A DNA stretch of 64,000 bases from Peterkaempfera bronchialis (lineage in GTDB: Bacteria; Actinomycetota; Actinomycetes; Streptomycetales; Streptomycetaceae), in assembly GCF_003258605.2 (NCBI RefSeq), contig NZ_CP031264.1, forward strand, positions 3,596,001 through 3,660,000, in the 5' to 3' direction. Below are positions 61,786 through 64,000 of this stretch, one piece after another (positions within the stretch are counted from its first letter, which is position 1; every line of letters begins with the position of its first letter). The notes under the pieces were generated by a model. The model was not told the origin of the DNA and searched no databases. It was given only the letters and a program-made list of their open reading frames with translations. Position numbers and translations under genes: made by a program.

Positions 61786-62223
61786 GTGAAGGGTTTCCGC
61801 AGTTTCCTGCTGCGCGGCAATGTGGTCGACCTGGCGGTCGGCATCGTCATCGGCGCGGCGTTCACCGCCGTGGTCAACGGCTTTGTCACCGCTTTTCTCA
61901 CCCCGCTGATGGGCCTGGCCACCGGCACCGTGGGCGACTACAGCAAGAAGACCTTCACGGTGGCGGGCACCGAGTTCCCCTTCGGCGCCTTCCTCAACGC
62001 GGTGATCAGCTTTGTCCTGGTCGCGGCGGTCATCTACTTCCTGGTGGTGCTGCCGTTCGGCAAGCTGAGCGCCCGCTTCATGCCGCGCCAGGACCTGGAA
62101 GCCCCCAAGGCCGACTGCCCCGAGTGCCTCAGCTCCATCCCGGCCGCCGCCACCCGCTGCGCCTTCTGCACCGCCGAGGTCGGCAGGCGGCCCGTGCCGG
62201 GGCAGGTGCACACGGGCGCCTGA
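61786..62223 (+). CDS. mscL: Large-conductance mechanosensitive channel with C-terminal zinc ribbon
   Basis: 145 residues. GTG at 61786 chosen because GGAG lies 6 bases upstream and the protein then starts VKGFRSFLLRGNVVDLAVG as in MscL; the ATG at 61774 would add four residues. TM1 is LAVGIVIGAAFTAVV and TM2 AVISFVLVAAVIYFLVV. Where MscL normally ends in a helix bundle, there is CPEC (111-114) and CAFC (125-128), a zinc-ribbon-like module. It releases solutes on osmotic downshock. A possible metal-linked cytosolic cap is inferred. Confidence 0.92.
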   Translation: MKGFRSFLLRGNVVDLAVGIVIGAAFTAVVNGFVTAFLTPLMGLATGTVGDYSKKTFTVAGTEFPFGAFLNAVISFVLVAAVIYFLVVLPFGKLSARFMPRQDLEAPKADCPECLSSIPAAATRCAFCTAEVGRRPVPGQVHTGA

Positions 62224-62302
62224 CCGGTCGGCGGCCGGTCGGTCGGCGGCTGACCGGTCGGTGCCTGGGTGGTCGGTGCCGGGGCCGTAGCGGCGGGGCG
62301 GC

Positions 62303-62944
62303 TCACCCGGGCCGCTCCACCAGCGCGGGATGCCGGGGGTCGTCCGCGCGGACGACGACATCGGCGCTGCCGGTCGGCTCGGCCTCGGCGTCGTAGCGGG
62401 CGTACGCCGGGAGCGTCCAGTGCTCCTCGGGCGGGGTGCGGCGGACGAGTGCGCCCGGCGTGAGCGCCAGATGCACGGTCAGCTCGAAGGGCAGCCACCG
62501 GCCCAGCAGCAGCGCGCCGTCGAGCAGCAGCACCCCGCCCGGCGGCAGCTCGGTGTAGGGGGCGCGGGTGGCCCGGTCGGACGCGGCGTCGCGGAGCGAG
62601 GGCAGCACCCGGCCGCTGCCGCCCGGGTCCAGCGGGGCGAGGACCTCGCGCAGCAGACCGCCGCTGTCCAGCCAGCCGTCGTAGTAGGAGTCGGGGTCCT
62701 GGCGGCCGTACTCCAGGCGGAGCGAGGCGGGCCGCAGGAAGTCCCCGGCCGAGACGCGCAGTACGGGGCGGCCACGGAGCCGCAGCGGCTCGCAGAGTGC
62801 GTCGGCGAGCGCGCCGGGGCAGGCTGCCGGGGCGCCGTCCACGGCGACCCGCAGCCAGGGGGTGCCGGGCAGGGCGGCGATGCGGTCGGCCAGTTCATCG
62901 GCCAGCCGCTCGGGGGTGATGGGGCGTACGGAAGGGGTCACCAC
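62303..62944 (-). CDS. Uridine-kinase-like protein lacking a normal Walker A
   Basis: 213 residues. The protein resembles uridine kinase-like P-loop proteins of Streptomyces: LADELADRIAALPGTPWLRVAVDGAP at the start, VLRVSAGDFLRPAS, YYDGWLDSGGLLREVLAPL and GVLLLDGALLLGRWLPF. The P-loop should read GxxxxGK[ST], but here it is VDGAPAACPGALADAL, with no Lys or Ser/Thr. The later DExD-like and YARYDAEAEP parts are kept. It may bind substrate without phosphorylating it. GTG at 62944 or at 62941. Confidence 0.8.
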   Translation of the reverse strand: MVTPSVRPITPERLADELADRIAALPGTPWLRVAVDGAPAACPGALADALCEPLRLRGRPVLRVSAGDFLRPASLRLEYGRQDPDSYYDGWLDSGGLLREVLAPLDPGGSGRVLPSLRDAASDRATRAPYTELPPGGVLLLDGALLLGRWLPFELTVHLALTPGALVRRTPPEEHWTLPAYARYDAEAEPTGSADVVVRADDPRHPALVERPG

Positions 62945-63090
62945 GCCTTCATCCTGCCCGCCCGGACGGCCGAACGGCCCGCCGCCCTCTCACCCGACTC
63001 CGCGACACGGGTCAACCAATATGCCGGATTTGGTGTGTTATATGCCTAGCCTGGAGAGGGAACCGGCCCCACAGACCCCGAGGACCGTTC

Positions 63091-64000
63091 ATGGACGTGA
63101 TCCCCCGCAGCCTCCAACGTTCCGTCCCCAGGACGCAGCCCGAGGAGCAGCCGCCGACCGGCACGGCCGAACCGCTGGACGGTCCGCCCGCCGCAGACGC
63201 GGTCGCAGCGCCCGCAGCCGAGACCCCCGCCGCCGCTTCCCCCGCGGCGCCCGACACCACGACCCCGTATGTCCGCCGGCCGCCCCGGTCCGGCCCCGAC
63301 CTGCGGGAGCAGCTGCCGAAGGTGATGCTCCCCGGCTGGGCCGCGCTGCTCCTCATGCTGGCCTCCGCCGTCGGCGCGGAGATGCTGCTGGGCCGGGCCG
63401 CCATGCTGCCGTGGTGGCTACCCGGCCCGGAGGCGGCGTTCCCGGCCGAGCGGATCACCGCCGCCCGCCTCGCCGTGCTGCCGGTCTGCATCGGCCTCTT
63501 CGCCCTCGCCGGGCTGATGGCCAACTCGGGCGGCGAGGCCCGGGTGCTGGCCTGCTGGGGCAACTACCGGGGCACGGTGCGCAAGGCCGGTCTGGTCTGG
63601 GTGAACCCGATGCTGCGCCGCCGCCGGGTCGATGTCCGGATCCGCCACTGGCGCAGTGACCCGGTGGACGCGGCGGACCGCGACGGTGCCCCGATCCGGG
63701 TCTCGCTGCTGGTCGTCTGGCGGGTCCGGGACACCGCCCGGGCGGTGCTCTCGGTGCTCGACCACGAGGACTACCTGCGCGAGCAGGTCCACGCGGTACT
63801 CAGCCGCACGGCGGCCACCCTGCCCTGCGACCGCTTCGACGGGCCCGGCCTCTCGCTGCGGGACGGCCAGTGGTTCGGCGACGAGCTGACCAGGGCGCTG
63901 GCCGCCGAGGCCGCCCCGGTCGGCCTTGAGGTGTACTCGGTGCAGCCGCTCTCCCTGGAGTACGGCCCGGAGGTCGCGGACAGCATGCGCCGCCGCCGGG
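63091..64000 (+). CDS. SPFH/Band 7 domain membrane protein, 3' end outside the window
   Basis: At least 303 residues; runs off the right edge. ATG at 63091 after CGAGGACC. A ~75-residue Pro/Ala-rich head precedes two helices (PGWAALLLMLASAVGAEML and LAVLPVCIGLFALAGLM). The SPFH part starts at GEARVLACWGNYRGTVRKAGLVWVNP and contains RVDVRIRHW, APIRVSLLVVWRVRDTARAV and YLREQVHAVLSRTAA. Stomatin-like proteins organise membrane microdomains. Upstream, ATATGCC is repeated at 63019 and 63040, 21 bases apart. Confidence 0.88.
   Translation, partial: MDVIPRSLQRSVPRTQPEEQPPTGTAEPLDGPPAADAVAAPAAETPAAASPAAPDTTTPYVRRPPRSGPDLREQLPKVMLPGWAALLLMLASAVGAEMLLGRAAMLPWWLPGPEAAFPAERITAARLAVLPVCIGLFALAGLMANSGGEARVLACWGNYRGTVRKAGLVWVNPMLRRRRVDVRIRHWRSDPVDAADRDGAPIRVSLLVVWRVRDTARAVLSVLDHEDYLREQVHAVLSRTAATLPCDRFDGPGLSLRDGQWFGDELTRALAAEAAPVGLEVYSVQPLSLEYGPEVADSMRRRR

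Overview
The window is a high-GC actinobacterial chromosome segment, best matched to the Streptomycetaceae (Streptomyces, Kitasatospora or Streptacidiphilus). The reasons are GC-saturated third codon positions, frequent GTG starts, T-poor GC-rich hairpin terminators, and a gene order with serS-pheA, a CopC/SCO1/YcnI copper cluster, DUF5926, many RsbW-like ATPases and PP2C phosphatases. It reads as conserved core chromosome. I see no insertion sequence, prophage, CRISPR array, rRNA operon or biosynthetic cluster.

Layout. 1-4880: end of a transporter permease gene, a secreted EEP nuclease/phosphatase, an MFS carrier with its GntR/FadR regulator, then a HAD phosphatase translationally coupled to serS. 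6155-6715: a gene-free DnaA-box cluster, then pheA. 7757-14370: a minus-strand copper/haem block (DyP peroxidase, CopC-CopD fusion, PCu(A)C chaperone, SCO1, YcnI, membrane protein). 14594-16343: an ATP-binding regulator, a HAD phosphatase and a truncated phosphotransferase. 16461-22397: epimerase, an ABC transporter divergent from a NarL-type two-component pair, and an alpha/beta hydrolase. 22603-29313: aminopeptidase P, a GAF-PP2C protein, a prim-pol-like protein, DUF5926 and an anti-sigma-type ATPase. 29522-33965: glycerophosphodiesterase, a TPP-riboswitch-controlled CytX-type transporter, an HtrA protease and tRNA-Ser. 34156-38570: a Ser/Thr kinase and a GntR/ATPase/DUF1152 group. 38731-44196: ArsR-MgtA, an LCP ligase, TatA and TatB. 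44356-49358: a 1248-residue PAS/GAF/PP2C/ATPase regulator, a 56-residue membrane protein and a MmyB-type regulator. 49460-55439: MFS exporter, small secreted Asn/Gly-rich protein, EamA transporter, DUF1906 protein and acyl-CoA ligase. 55501-59875: a degenerate hybrid kinase and three tRNA genes. 59921-64000: two globins, MscL, a uridine-kinase-like protein and the start of a Band 7 protein.

Two themes stand out. First, tandem duplication is pervasive. Two intergenic arrays (121 bp and 91 bp units) are built from the 3' end of the neighbouring minus-strand gene plus its downstream flank; the second ends inside the truncated phosphotransferase gene. A perfect 69-bp in-frame duplication lies in a sensor kinase, a 24-bp array follows another minus-strand stop codon, and a tRNA-Arg cassette is duplicated with its terminator. 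Second, the window is dense in partner-switching parts: three free RsbW-like ATPases, one PP2C-ATPase fusion, one PP2C with a substituted metal ligand and one pseudo-hybrid kinase, but no sigma factor or STAS antagonist.
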